Counted from the first letter of the stretch, positions 41,491 through 53,205 are shown. The stretch is DNA of 64,000 nt from Chiridota heheva (GCA_020152595.1 JAIGNY010004089.1:221001-285000), one strand, 5' to 3'. Notes: a model not told the origin generated them from the sequence alone. Numbers and translations are program-made.

Positions 41491-41559
41491 TATCAACATC
41501 GCCAAGATGAAAATATATTTACCTTTCATATATTTAACTTTTTTTTAAACTTTATGTTT

Positions 41560-41877
41560 AACTTTTTTTCTTATTTCAATTATTTCCCCTCAAACTTGTC
41601 TTCAGGTGGTAAATTGATAACCGCTTTAAAGATTTTGTATTACTACTTTCCTAACATATCCAATGGTTTTTAGGCCACAGAATCAAAGGACAAAATATGA
41701 TAGAATACATAAAGACTTTAAGGAATTTGGAGGCTATGACATCACAATTAACAAGTCTGACTCTGATTTCAGTCGTTTCTACACAAATAAGATTTTTGAA
41801 TGCTTTCTTCACCATTTTGTTTGTTTGAAGTTGTCTTTCATATCAAATGGGCTTGCTTGACCTCTAAACTAATCCCT
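41560..41877 (-). mobile_element. AGGATTAGTTCA MITE, one-sided fragment
   Basis: Interior ('tcttcaggtggtaaattgataa', 'cctaacatatccaatggtttttaggcc') and the right arm ending CTAATCCC. Confidence 0.8.
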
Positions 41878-41879
41878 TT

Positions 41880-42155
41880 ATTGTTCTTTTTTTGTACTAT
41901 TTTGATTTACTTTTATTTTTTACTGGCTTTTACGGGCTTCTATTGACATGAACGTCCTTGACTTTTAGGCTAATTGTTCAATTGTTTACTACTAGAATTT
42001 AACTAGAATTTTACCCTCTAAACCTGATCTCCACTGATCAAGTCTACTTTATCTAATACGACATGCCACTTTAGAAAGTTAAGATGGGGCCCACTGTAGT
42101 TTGACATGGAGGCCATTTGGGTGCCTTAATGTGGGTTTTGTTTCAAATGCATAAG
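41880..42155. other. Unassigned sequence
   Basis: Nothing recognised. Confidence 0.35.
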
Positions 42156-42159
42156 TTGA

Positions 42160-42765
42160 AGTGAATTAATTTCAGAGACAGAATACCTAATTGAAAGGGA
42201 CATAGAGTAGTTGTCCAAGAACTGTTTCTTGTATGTATTGAAGTCAAGGTATAGATATCAGGATGGGGTGCCCACTGTGGAGGGTTATGGAGGAGGCGAA
42301 GTTTGAATGTCAGAGACAAGCCCAAATTGAAAGTGATGTAGAGTACTTTAGTAGCCCAAGAACTGTTTTCTTTTTATTTGCTATGGTAGTGGAGGTTTTT
42401 ATTTGATACTAAAGACCAGATTGAGGTGATGTAGTGAAGAAGTGTGGGGAGGGGGGGGGCTGGGAGGGGAGGTGAATTTTGATGTCAGATACTAAAGACC
42501 AGATTGGAAGTGATGTAGAGAAGTTGCTCAAGATCTGTTTTCTAGTTATATATTGGCATCAAGGTATAGTATCAGGATGGGGTGGGGCTGTGTGTGTGGG
42601 GGTGGGGGGAATTTTGAATGTCAGATACTAAAGACCAGATTGAAAGTGATTTAGAGTAGCTGCTCCAGAACTGTTTTCTTGTTTTGAACTGACATCCAGG
42701 TATAGATGTCAGGATGGGGTGGGGGTTGTGCAAAGGGGAGGGAGATGTGGAGGTGATATTCTCCG
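42160..42765. repeat. ~150-bp tandem repeat, four diverged units
   Basis: Each unit has 'aaagaccagattgaaagtgatgtagag', 'agaactgttttctt' and 'caaggtatagatatcaggatggggt'. A single related piece is at about 36870-36960. Confidence 0.85.
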
Positions 42766-42920
42766 TATCTTATCTTTACAATTCTCTTTACAATTCTCCT
42801 TCATACAGCTTTGCTGTAAGGTGACAAAATTAAGCTCTGTAATGCGCAGACCCCAAAAAAGGATCACCTTTTGTAGATCTTGGTACTTTTCCCCATTCCC
42901 CTTATACCCATATTCAATGT

Positions 42921-43175
42921 TTTGACAAGCTTGCTATTTTGACAAGCTCCTTTCGGCCAAAAATGAGCTCATCAAGAAATTTTGACAAGCTCGTAAAGGT
43001 TTCAACTGTGAGCTCGCTGTGAGCTCATTTTTAACATTTTGAAAAACTCACAATTGTAAAAGAGGCTCAATACAAGCTCGCGGTGAGCTCAGCTTTAACA
43101 TTTTGACGAGCTCACAAAGAGCTTGTAAAAGAGGTTCAATACGAGCTTGCAGTGAGCTCGCCATTTTTGTAAGGG
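42921..43175. mobile_element. C-like element with GAGCTC palindromes
   Basis: The same build as the C family (AAGCTTG / GAGCTC palindromes spaced by 'attttgacaagctc') and a right end 'ccatttttgtaaggg', but the core word is GAGCTC/GAGCTTG rather than GCTTGC. Confidence 0.6.
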
Positions 43176-43192
43176 ATAGCACATATTTAAAA

Positions 43193-43400
43193 ATCAATGA
43201 CCTTTTACCTTTCCTTTGATCTTGAGAATGATCCAGTGGCACATTTTGTTTTCTGTAAACAATTTTTTTAAATATATTTCCAAACTTTTTTTTCCCTTTC
43301 AAATAAACATTTGAAACTGCCAATATGGGGCAATTTTCTACTTTTTGCATATCGTTACATGACGCAGACAAAAATATGTAATGAAAGGCAAAATGCTTTG
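43193..43400 (+). repeat. Dispersed repeat G, copy 1
   Basis: Reverse complement of 48392-48680: 'ctttgatcttgagaatg', 'gtggcacattttgt', 'gggcaattttctactttttgcatatcgttacatg' and 'aggcaaaatgctttgatgt'. Confidence 0.8.
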
Positions 43401-43419
43401 ATGTCCATAATTGAGCACT

Positions 43420-44150
43420 CTAAGCAGTTGTACTGAAAAAAATCTATATATTTATCTGGTAAAGATATAGCAAATATCCAGGGACTTGTTTAATACAGTG
43501 CATGCGTCAATTAACCTACATGTATTCTCTATGTTGGAATATTATTAGGCTAAAGGGTTAACTATAATTGTTCTATGCTTTTATTGGTGTAGGAACTGTG
43601 GCACCTCCCCCTCCCCCTCTCCCTCACACACACACAATTTTACAACAACAAAGAGACATATTGAGTGCCCATATTGAAAATGAAAGTGCCCCTCAATTGC
43701 TGTCCTAATAGTATGAAACTGACATTTTGTCAGTCCCATGTATGGGAGGAATGTGTTCCCTAATAGAAAAGTGCCCCTTTATAAAAATGAAGAACCCTTT
43801 TTACTTTAGTTTGTTGTTTTGGGCTCACTTATTCTATCTAGAGATCAGGGTAGGGGATTAAAAACTAGTATTATTTCTCCATATCCCCTCTTTTTATGAA
43901 GCAAAAAACAAAAAGGTTAGGAATAAGGTGAATGCTTACATCCAAAGTTTGGCTGAAGAGCTGCAAAAAACTGACATGCCACAGCTTTACTGCCAAAGCA
44001 CAGAGCACTAATATAAAATGTTTGAAGTCATTCTTGAACCCCCTTGAAGATGTTATTTTACATTTGCTGAAAATTGTTCACCTGTAATCCAGAATGAAAT
44101 TCAAAGCTGTCTGGAGAACAAATAGGCAACAGTACACCCTTTTGTGGAGA
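43420..44150. other. Unassigned sequence
   Basis: C-rich run and (CA)n near 43605-43637; no gene recognised. Confidence 0.4.
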
Positions 44151-44151
44151 T

Positions 44152-44752
44152 GTGATCAGGGAGTTGACGTGATCAGGGAGTTGACGTGATCAGGGAGTTG
44201 ACGTGATCAGGGAGTTGACGTGATCAGGGAGTTGACGTGATCAGGGAGTTGACGTGATCAGGGAGTTGACGTGATCAGGGAGTTGACGTGATCAGGAGTT
44301 GGCGTGATCAGGAGTTGGCGTGATCAGGGAGTTGACGTGATCAGGGAGTTGACGTGATCAGGGAGTTGACGTGATCAGGGAGTTGGCGTGATCAGGAGTT
44401 GGCGTGATCAGGAGTTGCGTGATCAGGAGTTGGCGTGATCAGGGAGTTGGCGTGATCAGGAGTTGGCGTGATCAGGAGTTGGCGTGATCAGGAGTTGGCG
44501 TGATCAGGGAGTTGGCGTGATCAGGAGTTGGCGTGATCAGGAGTTGGCGTGATCAGGGAGTTGGCGTGATCAGGAGTTGGCGTGATCAGGAGTTGGCGTG
44601 ATCAGGAGTTGGCGTGATCAGGAGTTGGCGTGATCAGGAGTTGGCGTGATCAGGAGTTGACGTGATCAGGAGTTGGCGTGATCAGGAGTTGGCGTGATCA
44701 GGGGAGTTGACGTGATCAGGGAGTTGACGTGATCAGGGAGTTGACGTGATAA
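44152..44752. repeat. 16/17-bp minisatellite, about 36 units
   Basis: 17-bp 'gacgtgatcagggagtt' units form both ends and a short central block; 16-bp 'ggcgtgatcaggagtt' units fill the middle. Contains TGATCA in each unit. Confidence 0.96.
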
Positions 44753-44754
44753 TG

Positions 44755-45245
44755 AAGGGAAGGAAGTTGGTGCACAAGAACATCTGCATACATTCAACCA
44801 CAGCAGTGTGGGCATTTCGTAAGCATGTAATTGACTTTCTGAAGGAAGAGTGCCCACAAAATCAAACTAGAGCTGTCTGAATGACAGAATGCTCGACTAT
44901 TCGAAGCTGCAGGGGGAGTGCGCTACTTACAGGAAGTAAGCAGTTACTTATCCCGTAACTTCCAGTAAGAGAAATTTGATAACAAGCTAAGCTTTAGGGA
45001 AGTCCACTTACAGTATTCTTTGTTTTCATTTTTGGTTCTGATAGCTTTTAGCATCAGGAACCTATGCAGTGGTGTTGGTGTGTGTATGTGGGTATGGGTG
45101 TGTGTGCCGGTGTGATGCTTTCCTTGTAAACACGATATCTCATTTATTCACTTTGCAATAATGCTTATTTATCAAATGATGACATACATCTAATAGGCAC
45201 TGCAATTACTGTAGCAAAGTATGAAATGTCAAAAGTTTGATAAAT
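44755..45245. other. Unassigned sequence
   Basis: (TG)n-like stretch near 45075-45110. No gene recognised. Confidence 0.4.
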
Positions 45246-45249
45246 TCCA

Positions 45250-46545
45250 CCAGAAAGGCATCTATCCGCCTCCAACGCCATCCATTTGTCCCTCCCCGAT
45301 TAAATCCTTCCCTACCTCCCTGATGCCAACCATCCATCCCTTCCTCCCTCAATGCCATCCACCCCTTTCTTTCTCCTTCCCCGATGCATCCACCCATCCC
45401 TCACTGATGCCATCCATCCCTTCTTTCCTGATGCTAGCCATCCTACCCCAAACGCCATCAATCCCTACCTCCCAAATGCCATCCATCTCTTCTTCCCCAA
45501 TGCCAATTATGTCCCTCCTAATGTCATCATCCCTTCCTGATCCATCCATCCCTCACCAATGCCATCTATCCCTCTCTCCCCCGATGCCATCCATCCCTGT
45601 CTCCTTCCCTAATGCAACCACCCATCTCTCACCAATGCTATCCATCCATACCTCCCTGATGCCATACCTCCTTCCCTACCTGAAGCTATCCATCCCTCCC
45701 TTCCTGATTCCATCAATCACTCCCTCCCTTCCTGATGATATCCATCCTCGCTCCCTACCTGATGTTATCCCTCCCTCCCTCTCTCCCTGGTGTCATTCCT
45801 CCCTCCCTGATGCCATCCATCTATCCCTCCCTTCCCGAATGCCATCCATCCATCCCTCCCCTGATGCCATCCATCCCTCCCTGATGCCATCCATCCTCCC
45901 TGATGCCATCCATCCCTCCATGATGCCACCCATCCCTTCCAAATGCTATCCATCCTTCTCTCCCTAGGGGCACCTAATGCCATCCATCCTCCCTCCTGAT
46001 GACACTCATCCCTCCCTCCCCAATGTCATCTATCTCTCCCCTCCCCACTGCCATCCATCCATCCCTCCCTGATACCATCTATCCTTCCCCCACTGTTGCC
46101 ATCCATCCTTCCCCTCACTATTGCCATCCATCCCTCCCTCCCTGATGCTGTCCATCCCACTCCAATGACATCCATTCTACTCCAATGGCATCCATCCTCT
46201 CCTCCCAGATGCCATTCATCCATTGCTTTTGGAAAGCCATCCATCACTCCCTCCTCAAAGCTCGCCATCCATCCTCCCCATTGCCATCCATCCCTCCCTA
46301 CCCAATGCCATTCATCCATTATCCTCCCTTCCTAATGCCATCCATTCCACCCTCCCCAATGTCATCCATCCCACCCTCCCCAATGTCATCCATCCCACCC
46401 TCCCCAATGTCATCCATCCCACCCTCCCCAATGTCATCCATCCCACCCTCCCCAATGTCATCCATCCCACCCTCCCCAATGTCATCCATCCCACCCTCCC
46501 CAATGTCATCCATCCCACCCTCCCCAATGTCATCCTCTCATATGT
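45250..46545. repeat. CATC/CCTCC satellite with a perfect 24-bp subarray
   Basis: Degenerate 'gatgccatccatccctccct' units over 1.1 kb, then eight near-identical 24-bp units 'aatgtcatccatcccacc' + 'ctcccc' at about 46340-46535. The open frames (for example MSSIPPSP repeated) reflect the 24-bp period. Confidence 0.95.
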
Positions 46546-46704
46546 AATTACCATTTTACATGTCGTTCTTTAAGATCCTCTTATTCAAGTTCTAAATTTC
46601 AAGTGCCAATTCAAATTAAGGAATCAAGTCGATTGTCCCGAGACACGTGGATGCCGATGCCAATGTGAGTATAATAGCTCCTACTATTATTCGAATAGTC
46701 CAGC

Positions 46705-47780
46705 TAAAAATGTATTATTTTACTGATGGATGTGGTGGCCAGTATCAGAACAAGTAAACTTTCATTAACCAATGCTTTTATCAGGAGGATTTTAGTTTAG
46801 ATGCAGAGTGGAACTTTTTCGCTAGCTCAAATGGAAAAAGTGCCTGTGATGGCATTAAGGGCACAGTTAAAGGATCAGTTCAGTGGTCAAGCAAGTCCAT
46901 CTTATATAAAAGAGGACTTCAAAAGAAACAAAATGGTGAAGGAAGCTTTCAAAAATCTGATTCAATTAAAGGATTAGTTCAATGGTCAAACATGTTTATC
47001 TTATATGAAAGAGGACTTAAAAAGAAACAAAATGGTGAAGAAAGCTTTTAAAAATCTTATTCCGTTAAGGAGATATTCAAGTTTAACGTTTGGTATCATT
47101 TTGCTAGAAACGACTAAAATCAGACTAGTTGTGTTGTCACAAGTAGTTTCTACAGAAATGATACCAAACGTTTAACTTTAATATCTCCTGAACGGAATAA
47201 GATGTTTGAATGTTTTCTTCACCATTTTGTTTCTTTTAAAGTCCTGTTTCATATAAGATGGACATGCTTGACCATTGAACTAATCCTTTAAAAACTCGTT
47301 ACCAAGGAAATATCAATCTCAAAGACCCAATTTTACTCTGAGGATCCAGGACTCAATTTTCTGTTTCTTGATGTTGAAGAGATCAATTAAGCAAGCAGAA
47401 ACACAACTTGCGGTGTATTTTCTTCAAGCAACGAGTCAAAGCCACTCATCAATTTCATCGTTTTGTTCTCAAATTTGACGCATCCCTTCAAAGTGTATAC
47501 AAGTGCACTGCACAAACTGACAAACCGAAGCAAGGGTAGCTTGAGGCACCCAAGAATCAAACAGAAGATCAACATTTATTTGTCAAAAACAATTTTGTGT
47601 CATTTTGTTTTTGATTCACAGTGGTGGATTGGGATGATTGGAGAAGTATTCAGGGAATATCAGGCTTACTGTGTAAATTTTATGTTTCCACAGATATAGC
47701 ACAGAACTAATTACATGCCCCAATACTGAAAGAGTCAATTTAAGGACCCTTTTTGTACCAGAATGCAAACGAGTTGCGAT
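46705..47780 (+). pseudogene. Broken copy of an uncharacterised invertebrate gene family, split by a MITE
   Basis: Left part: YYFTDGCGGQYQNK, stop, TFINQCFYQEDFSLDAEWNF-FASSNGKSACDGIKGTVK. Right part after the MITE: ...VLKFDASLQSVYKC..., then CHFVFDSQWWIGMIGEVFRE-YQAYCVNFMFP. I recall a widespread invertebrate family, possibly transposase-derived, with F-DGA-QYKN--NFINLC, AEWHFFATSHGKS-CDG-GG-VKR and Y--QWW-G-V-E------V-F-HP in this order. Several stops and frame changes. Insert 46871-47287 interrupts it between GTVK and the rest. Function of the family is not known to me. Confidence 0.6.
46871..47287. mobile_element. AGGATTAGTTCA foldback MITE inside the pseudogene
   Basis: TTAA at 46867-46870 and 47288-47291. 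Arms of about 200 bp are inverted copies around 'tcacaagtagtttct'; the left arm holds two copies of the terminal unit. Confidence 0.92.
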
Positions 47781-47784
47781 GTTT

Positions 47785-48390
47785 CGTGATGTTTTTCAAA
47801 AAGGAATATCTTATATCTCTTGAAAGAGGATAGTCTCAATCCCTAGGGAGTCACCAGAGGTATTGGGCATTTTTTTTTTTAAGGCCGAAGTGAAGAGGTG
47901 TTGTACACCCTCACCAAATCACTCAAGTATGGGTCCATGGTAAAATACTTCCCCATGAAAGTGTTTCTAAGGCAGATCTCGTCAACTTTGGATAGGCATA
48001 GTCAAGACCTATCTATTCTCTACTATTCCTGAAATTTGCAACTTCTCAGCTTCCTGTCCCATGAAATGAAACCTCTTGAAAATATTTGTATTAGCCTTTT
48101 CTTTGAGGGTTCTCATTGTGAGCTGGCGCAGTAATACCTAATTAGTACTGTGCTACCCACATGGGCCAACAAGACAATTTCATTGACCAGAACGTGAAGA
48201 CAAATGTTAAATTCTATAGGAGGGCATATATCGTGTGTTGTTAAAGCCCCCTTTCTTGACTTACAGCCTTTTAAAACATAATGAGGACAAAAATCACTGT
48301 TTTCTTTCAAAAAATAAGTTTGAATCTCTGGGCATTTGTTTCATATGAACTACATGTACTATATGGATGTTTTCTGGCATTTTACAAATG
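47785..48390. other. Unassigned sequence
   Basis: No gene or recognised repeat. Confidence 0.4.
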
Positions 48391-48391
48391 T

Positions 48392-48680
48392 GCAAATTTA
48401 TAAACATCAAAGCATTTTGCCTTACATTATCATGCAATTTTGTCATTTCGGAGAAGTGCCATGCCATGTAACGATATGCAAAAAGTAGAAAATTGCCCTA
48501 TATTGATAGTTTGAAATGCATGTTTGAAACAAATAAGGAAAAAAAAAAAACGTTGGAAATATATATGACTTTCAAGGTGACATATTACAGAATTAAAAAA
48601 AACAAATTTTTTGAGAAAAAAATGTGCCACAAGGCCATTCTCAAGTTCAAAGGAAAAGTGAAATGGTAATTGATATTCAA
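48392..48680 (-). repeat. Dispersed repeat G, copy 2
   Basis: Reverse-complement match to 43193-43400, with about 70 bp of additional sequence in the middle. Confidence 0.8.
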
Positions 48681-48721
48681 ATTTCTGCTATGTTAGAACT
48701 GCTTGCTTGTTGAATTCCCTG

Positions 48722-49111
48722 TTAATAACAAGACACCCATTTCATCGAAATTAGACTTGTACTTTTTGAATTATGGCTCTTTGAAAATTGTTTACCATGC
48801 CCCCTTTCAGCAACTTTTGGCCATTTATAGAGGGGTGGTAACTTTACAATGGAATTTTTGATTTCGCTGAAATTTGACATTTTTTCGTTTCCCAAGATAG
48901 CAATGAAGCAAATCTGAGTCGGAGATGTGTTGAATTGACAATTTGGGGCAGATTGATGGTTTTTAAATAGATGCATGTATTGTTCATTTATGCAAAAACC
49001 GTTTAAGGATGGGTTTTTTTGTTTAAATTTTTTCATAATAATTCTTCTTCTTATTATATTGAACTTATTTATATAGAGCCTCTCCCGTGGATCCAAGCGT
49101 TTTACAATCAA
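48722..49111 (-). other. Unrecognised 129-codon open frame
   Basis: Basic protein-like frame (KRLDPRERLYINKFNIIRRR..., CFIAILGNEKMSNFSEIKNS). No motif recognised and no splice context. Its right part overlaps 'gaacttatttatatagagcc', typical of dispersed repeats, so it may be chance or a repeat remnant. Confidence 0.2.
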
Positions 49112-49138
49112 ATTGATAATACATAGACAAACTCTTAA

Positions 49139-49162
49139 TATACAATATTATTAGTATTATTA

Positions 49163-49199
<37 letters not shown>

Positions 49200-49258
49200 C
49201 ATCATTATCATTATCATTATCATTTATTATTATTATTATTATTATTATCATTATTACT

Positions 49259-49293
<35 letters not shown>

Positions 49294-49295
49294 TA

Positions 49296-49335
<40 letters not shown>

Positions 49336-49394
49336 CATCATTATCATTATCATTATCATTTATTATTATTATTATTATTATTATCATTATTACT

Positions 49395-49429
<35 letters not shown>

Positions 49430-49431
49430 TA

Positions 49432-49474
<43 letters not shown>

Positions 49475-49515
49475 CATTATTATTATAATTATTATTAGTA
49501 TTATTATTATCAGCT
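49139..49515. repeat. (ATT)n microsatellite with a higher-order duplication
   Basis: A block 'catcattatcattatcattatcatttatt' + (ATT)n + 'atcattattactattatcattatc' occurs at about 49198-49285 and again at about 49335-49422. Confidence 0.92.
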
Positions 49516-51390
49516 TCAAATAAACTAACAAACTTATGTACCCTTCTAGATATCACTTCTGTATTTAAAAGCAAAGATTCTTCAAGTTGTAATCAGTTAA
49601 CCTCAAAATGCCACATTACATGGAAATCAACATCATCAGCAATATTAATGACTAATTGACATCCTTCAGGCATGTGGGCAGGTAGCAATTATTTCTATAG
49701 TGGATGAAAGAGTATACTGTATCTGTGTAGAATAGTTCTCAAATTTTGCCAATACAGTAGTAGCACTTTTAGTTTTGGATTAGTTTCTAATTCATGCAAA
49801 ATTTGTGATGTATGGTAAATAGCTCAAAATCTTTATGAAATTCTTTCTCTTAAATTGTAAATCTTAGTCACTATATGATGGAAAGTCTATTCATGGCAAT
49901 TACTAAAAACAGTTGGTCAGAATTTGCAGTACTACTTCAACGAAAAAGACTTTATAAAAAAAGGAATTTACATAAAAAAAAATACAAAGGTGCCCTGTAA
50001 TGCATCATAAAATTTGCATAAAACATGTTTACATTTTCTGCTACTCTGATTTTTAAAGATCTTCATGCAACTCAGTAGATAATGTTGCCTGTGTGCTCAT
50101 GCATGCATTCCCTTACAGAAAAACTAGCTTGTCACAAGCTTGCGGCAAGCTAACAATTTTTAGCTTACGCAAACTTGCCACAAGCGCATACTTGCTGCAA
50201 GCTTGTGGCAAGTTTGCAGCAAGCTAGTATTTGGGACAAATGCAAGCTTGTGCAAGCTAGCAAAATCTTTTTGAAAGCTTGCACAAGCTAACAAATATAT
50301 TTTGTTGGCTTGCACAAGCTAATGTTAGTTTGCGCAAGCTAGCAAGCTTGTATTTGTCCCCAAAAAAGCTTTCCACAAGGTTGCAGCAAGCTTGCACATG
50401 CTAAAAATTGTTACCTTGTCGCAAGCTTGCTGTAAGCTAGTTTTTTTCTGTAAGTATTTTCCATTAAGGATTTTTCTCTTATATTATCAGCTTTCAAATA
50501 AACTAACAAACTTATATCGCCTCTAGATATCACTTCTGTATTTTAATGCAAAGATCATTTTTCCTTATATTCAGTTACCCTCCAAATGGCATTACACGGA
50601 AATCAACATCATCAGCAATAATGACTAAATGAAATCCTTGAAGCATGTGGGCAGATAGCAATTATTTTTTTATTGGATGAAAGAGTATAGCTGCACAGAT
50701 CAGTTTTCAAATTTTACAAAAAATAGCACGTTTTCTTTTTGATTAATTTCTATTTCATGCAAAATTTGTGATGTACATGTATGACTGGGTGAATAGCTCA
50801 ACATGTTTATGTAATTCTTTATTATAACCCACAATGCATCTTTCCAAATTCAAATCTCTCTGAAGAAATACATAACAGTAAAATATCGTATTCTACATCT
50901 GTGCTTAAGGGCTCACCCAATTTTTTTTAACATAATTCATTTGATTAAATTCAAGACTTAAAATACTCAATTTTGTTACATTCTTTGCTAATTTTGCATG
51001 TGACACTCAAGATTTTGTTTATAGTCACTGCATGTGTATTTGTCTATCTCCCAATCAGATCTCCCAATCAGGAGCGTGGACCACACTGACAAAATTTGAA
51101 AATATGATGACATTTTCTGCTACTTTTTTTAAATACTTCAGGTGTTAGAACAAATGAACTTATCTAATTTTGCCTCTTGTTCATGCATGCATACAGTATT
51201 AAGGATTTGTTTGATATTATCGGCTTTCAAATAAACTAACAAACTTATGTCCCTCTAGGTATAACTCTGTATTTGGAAGCAAAGATCATTCTTCCTTATA
51301 ATCAGTTACCCTCCAAATGGCATATTACACAGAAATCAACATCATTGATCAGCAAAATCAATGACTTAATGAAATCCTTTGGGCAATAAG
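49515..51390. repeat. ~730-bp tandem repeat, two units plus part, one carrying a C element
   Basis: 'cagctttcaaataaactaacaaacttat' starts at 49511, 50487 and 51218, followed by 'tctagatatcacttctgtattt', 'ggaaatcaacatcatcagcaa' and 'gcatgtgggcag-tagcaatta'. The first unit is longer by one C element (50110-50454). Confidence 0.85.
50110..50454. mobile_element. Palindromic C element, copy 11
   Basis: CCCTTACAGAAAAACTAGC to AGTTTTTTTCTGTAAG, inserted after 'catgcatgcatt'; the next tandem unit reads 'catgcatgcatacagtattaagga' without it. Confidence 0.9.
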
Positions 51391-51396
51391 CATCAA

Positions 51397-51785
51397 GTTT
51401 GTTTGTTTGATGAAAGGCTTAACAGCACCACAACAACGAGGGTCAACCCTAAAAGGTCAGATCATTCTAGAGGTAGGAAGGAAAGGAAACAAGGAAACAG
51501 GGGGAGAATGTGAGAAATACATGAACAAAAAGTCAGAAAGCTGAGATGGAGAGAGGAGGTGCATGGGTGAGGGAAAAAAAGTAGAGAGAGGAGGTGGAAG
51601 AGGAGAACTAAATATGGTTGTAGAGGGAGGGAAGCATGATGAAGAAAGGAGATAATTTTATCTGGAGGATTTTTCTGGAAGAACTCAGCAATTGAGTTGT
51701 GGGGAGCGAGGGAAGCTCTGGGAAGATTGTACAGGGGGCAAGCAAGGAGAACGTGATGGACTGTTAGGGTGCAATGGCAATTGAG
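51397..51785 (-). mobile_element. RNase H LINE 3' fragment, copy 7
   Basis: (TTTG)3 then the shared 3' UTR and distal coding end; breaks off at 'gggtgcaatggcaattg'. Confidence 0.88.
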
Positions 51786-51789
51786 AGTT

Positions 51790-52370
51790 TGTTGTTAAAA
51801 ATTATTTGTATGCTTATTGAGGAAAGTCCCCTCCCCTCCCCAGGATTTGGTTTGGCTTTGAAAATATGTTGCTTGCCATATGAATATTTAAAAGCTAAAT
51901 ATCAAAGAAATACTTGGCAAACTTTACCTTTGTATTAAAGTTTAAATTGTGTTGGGGTATACAAGTTTGAGGACATAAGGTACATTACCAAGGTTACAGT
52001 TATGCTAGCTACTATGGTAACAGTCATGATAGTGTTAATGACTAATTCCGGGTAAGGGTTGCACATGCATTAATTTTTTAAGTATACTTTCAACTTGTAA
52101 ATCGTTTTATCTTGGATAGTACACTGATCAAGCTCTCAGAAACTGTTTTTGCTTTTCTTTTACTGCACTTAGATTTATTTTTTACCTTGAAATTTAGGCT
52201 TGAAATTTGGGGAAACAGAAGTAGCATTTCTACCTATTTTGTGATGGAAATTTGACTTGCCCTCTGTTACAGATCTTATGCTTCACAGATAATCATTATT
52301 GGTTGACTATGAAGTATGATACCTTCCCTATCCACCAATTAAAAATTTTAGCCCAAAAGATGAATAATGA
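51790..52370. other. Unassigned AT-rich sequence
   Basis: No gene or recognised repeat. Confidence 0.4.
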
Positions 52371-52375
52371 CAATC

Positions 52376-53205
52376 TTGTGCTATTTTGAAATAATCACGT
52401 TGCCATGTCCCTTCTGTCACAAAAAAACAAAAAAATCATGAAAAAGTTGTTTACTTTTTACATGCAAAGATTTATTTGCCTTAAAGATAAATTCCCATCT
52501 CCTATCAAGGTGACCTCACTAGAAAGTAAACTAAAAATAATCTGTGATGTATAGTTGATATCCCACGTCAAAATCTGTTCCGTCAGTCACAATTTACCCC
52601 TTGTCCTGCCTGTCACATTTTTTATTATCTCTAGGTTGTAAAAAATGGTAAACATGGATTATTTTCCTTATAACACTCCATGTCTTTGTTAATAATAAAA
52701 TCAATGAACTTTATCAATAAAAAAGTAAACTAATTTACACATTTTAACCATTTTGAAATAATCACATTGCCATATGTCCTGTCTTAAAAATCAAGAAAAA
52801 GTTGTTTACTTTTTACAGATTTTTTTGCTAGCTTCTATTAAGGTGACTTAACCTAGAAAATATAATAAAAATAACCTATGATGAAGCTTGCAAAGTTTTA
52901 CCCTGACAAAAAACCGGTCGGTTTCCAAAACCAAAACCGGTTTTAACCGGAAAACCGTTTTTTCACCTGTAATGTAAACAAACTTTAAACATAAAGTGCA
53001 GTATAGTTGATCTGATATTTCATGTCATAATCTGTCCCTTCTGTCTCAATTCATCTTATCCCCTTTGTCCTGTCTGTAACATTTTTTTTATCATCTCTAG
53101 GTTGTAAAAAGTGGAAAATAGACTATTTTACTTATAATACTCCATGTCTTTATTAATAATATAATTGATAAATTTATCAATAAAAAAGTAAACTAAATTA
53201 TAAAA
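52376..53205. repeat. Tandem duplication, about 370/460 bp
   Basis: 'ttttgaaataatcac-ttgccat', 'aaaaagttgtttactttttac', 'tcatctctaggttgtaaaaa-tgg' and 'actccatgtcttt-ttaataat' occur twice in order. The second unit carries a ~110-bp insertion (52880-52990) of AACCGGTT-type palindromes. Confidence 0.85.

Noticed and set aside
44152-44752. CRISPR-like regular repeat array
   Set aside because: Repeats are 16-17 bp, directly adjacent, with no spacers; a eukaryotic minisatellite.
45221-46573. Proline-rich open frames up to 248 codons
   Set aside because: Produced by CATC/CCTCC repeats; no start context, no non-repetitive part.
48722-49111. 129-codon minus-strand frame as a host gene
   Set aside because: No motif, no intron signals, and its 5' part runs into a dispersed repeat motif; kept only as an unrecognised frame with low confidence.
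49135-49574. Asn/Asp/Ile repeat open frames (also 4360-4606)
   Set aside because: (ATT)n/(AAT)n microsatellites.
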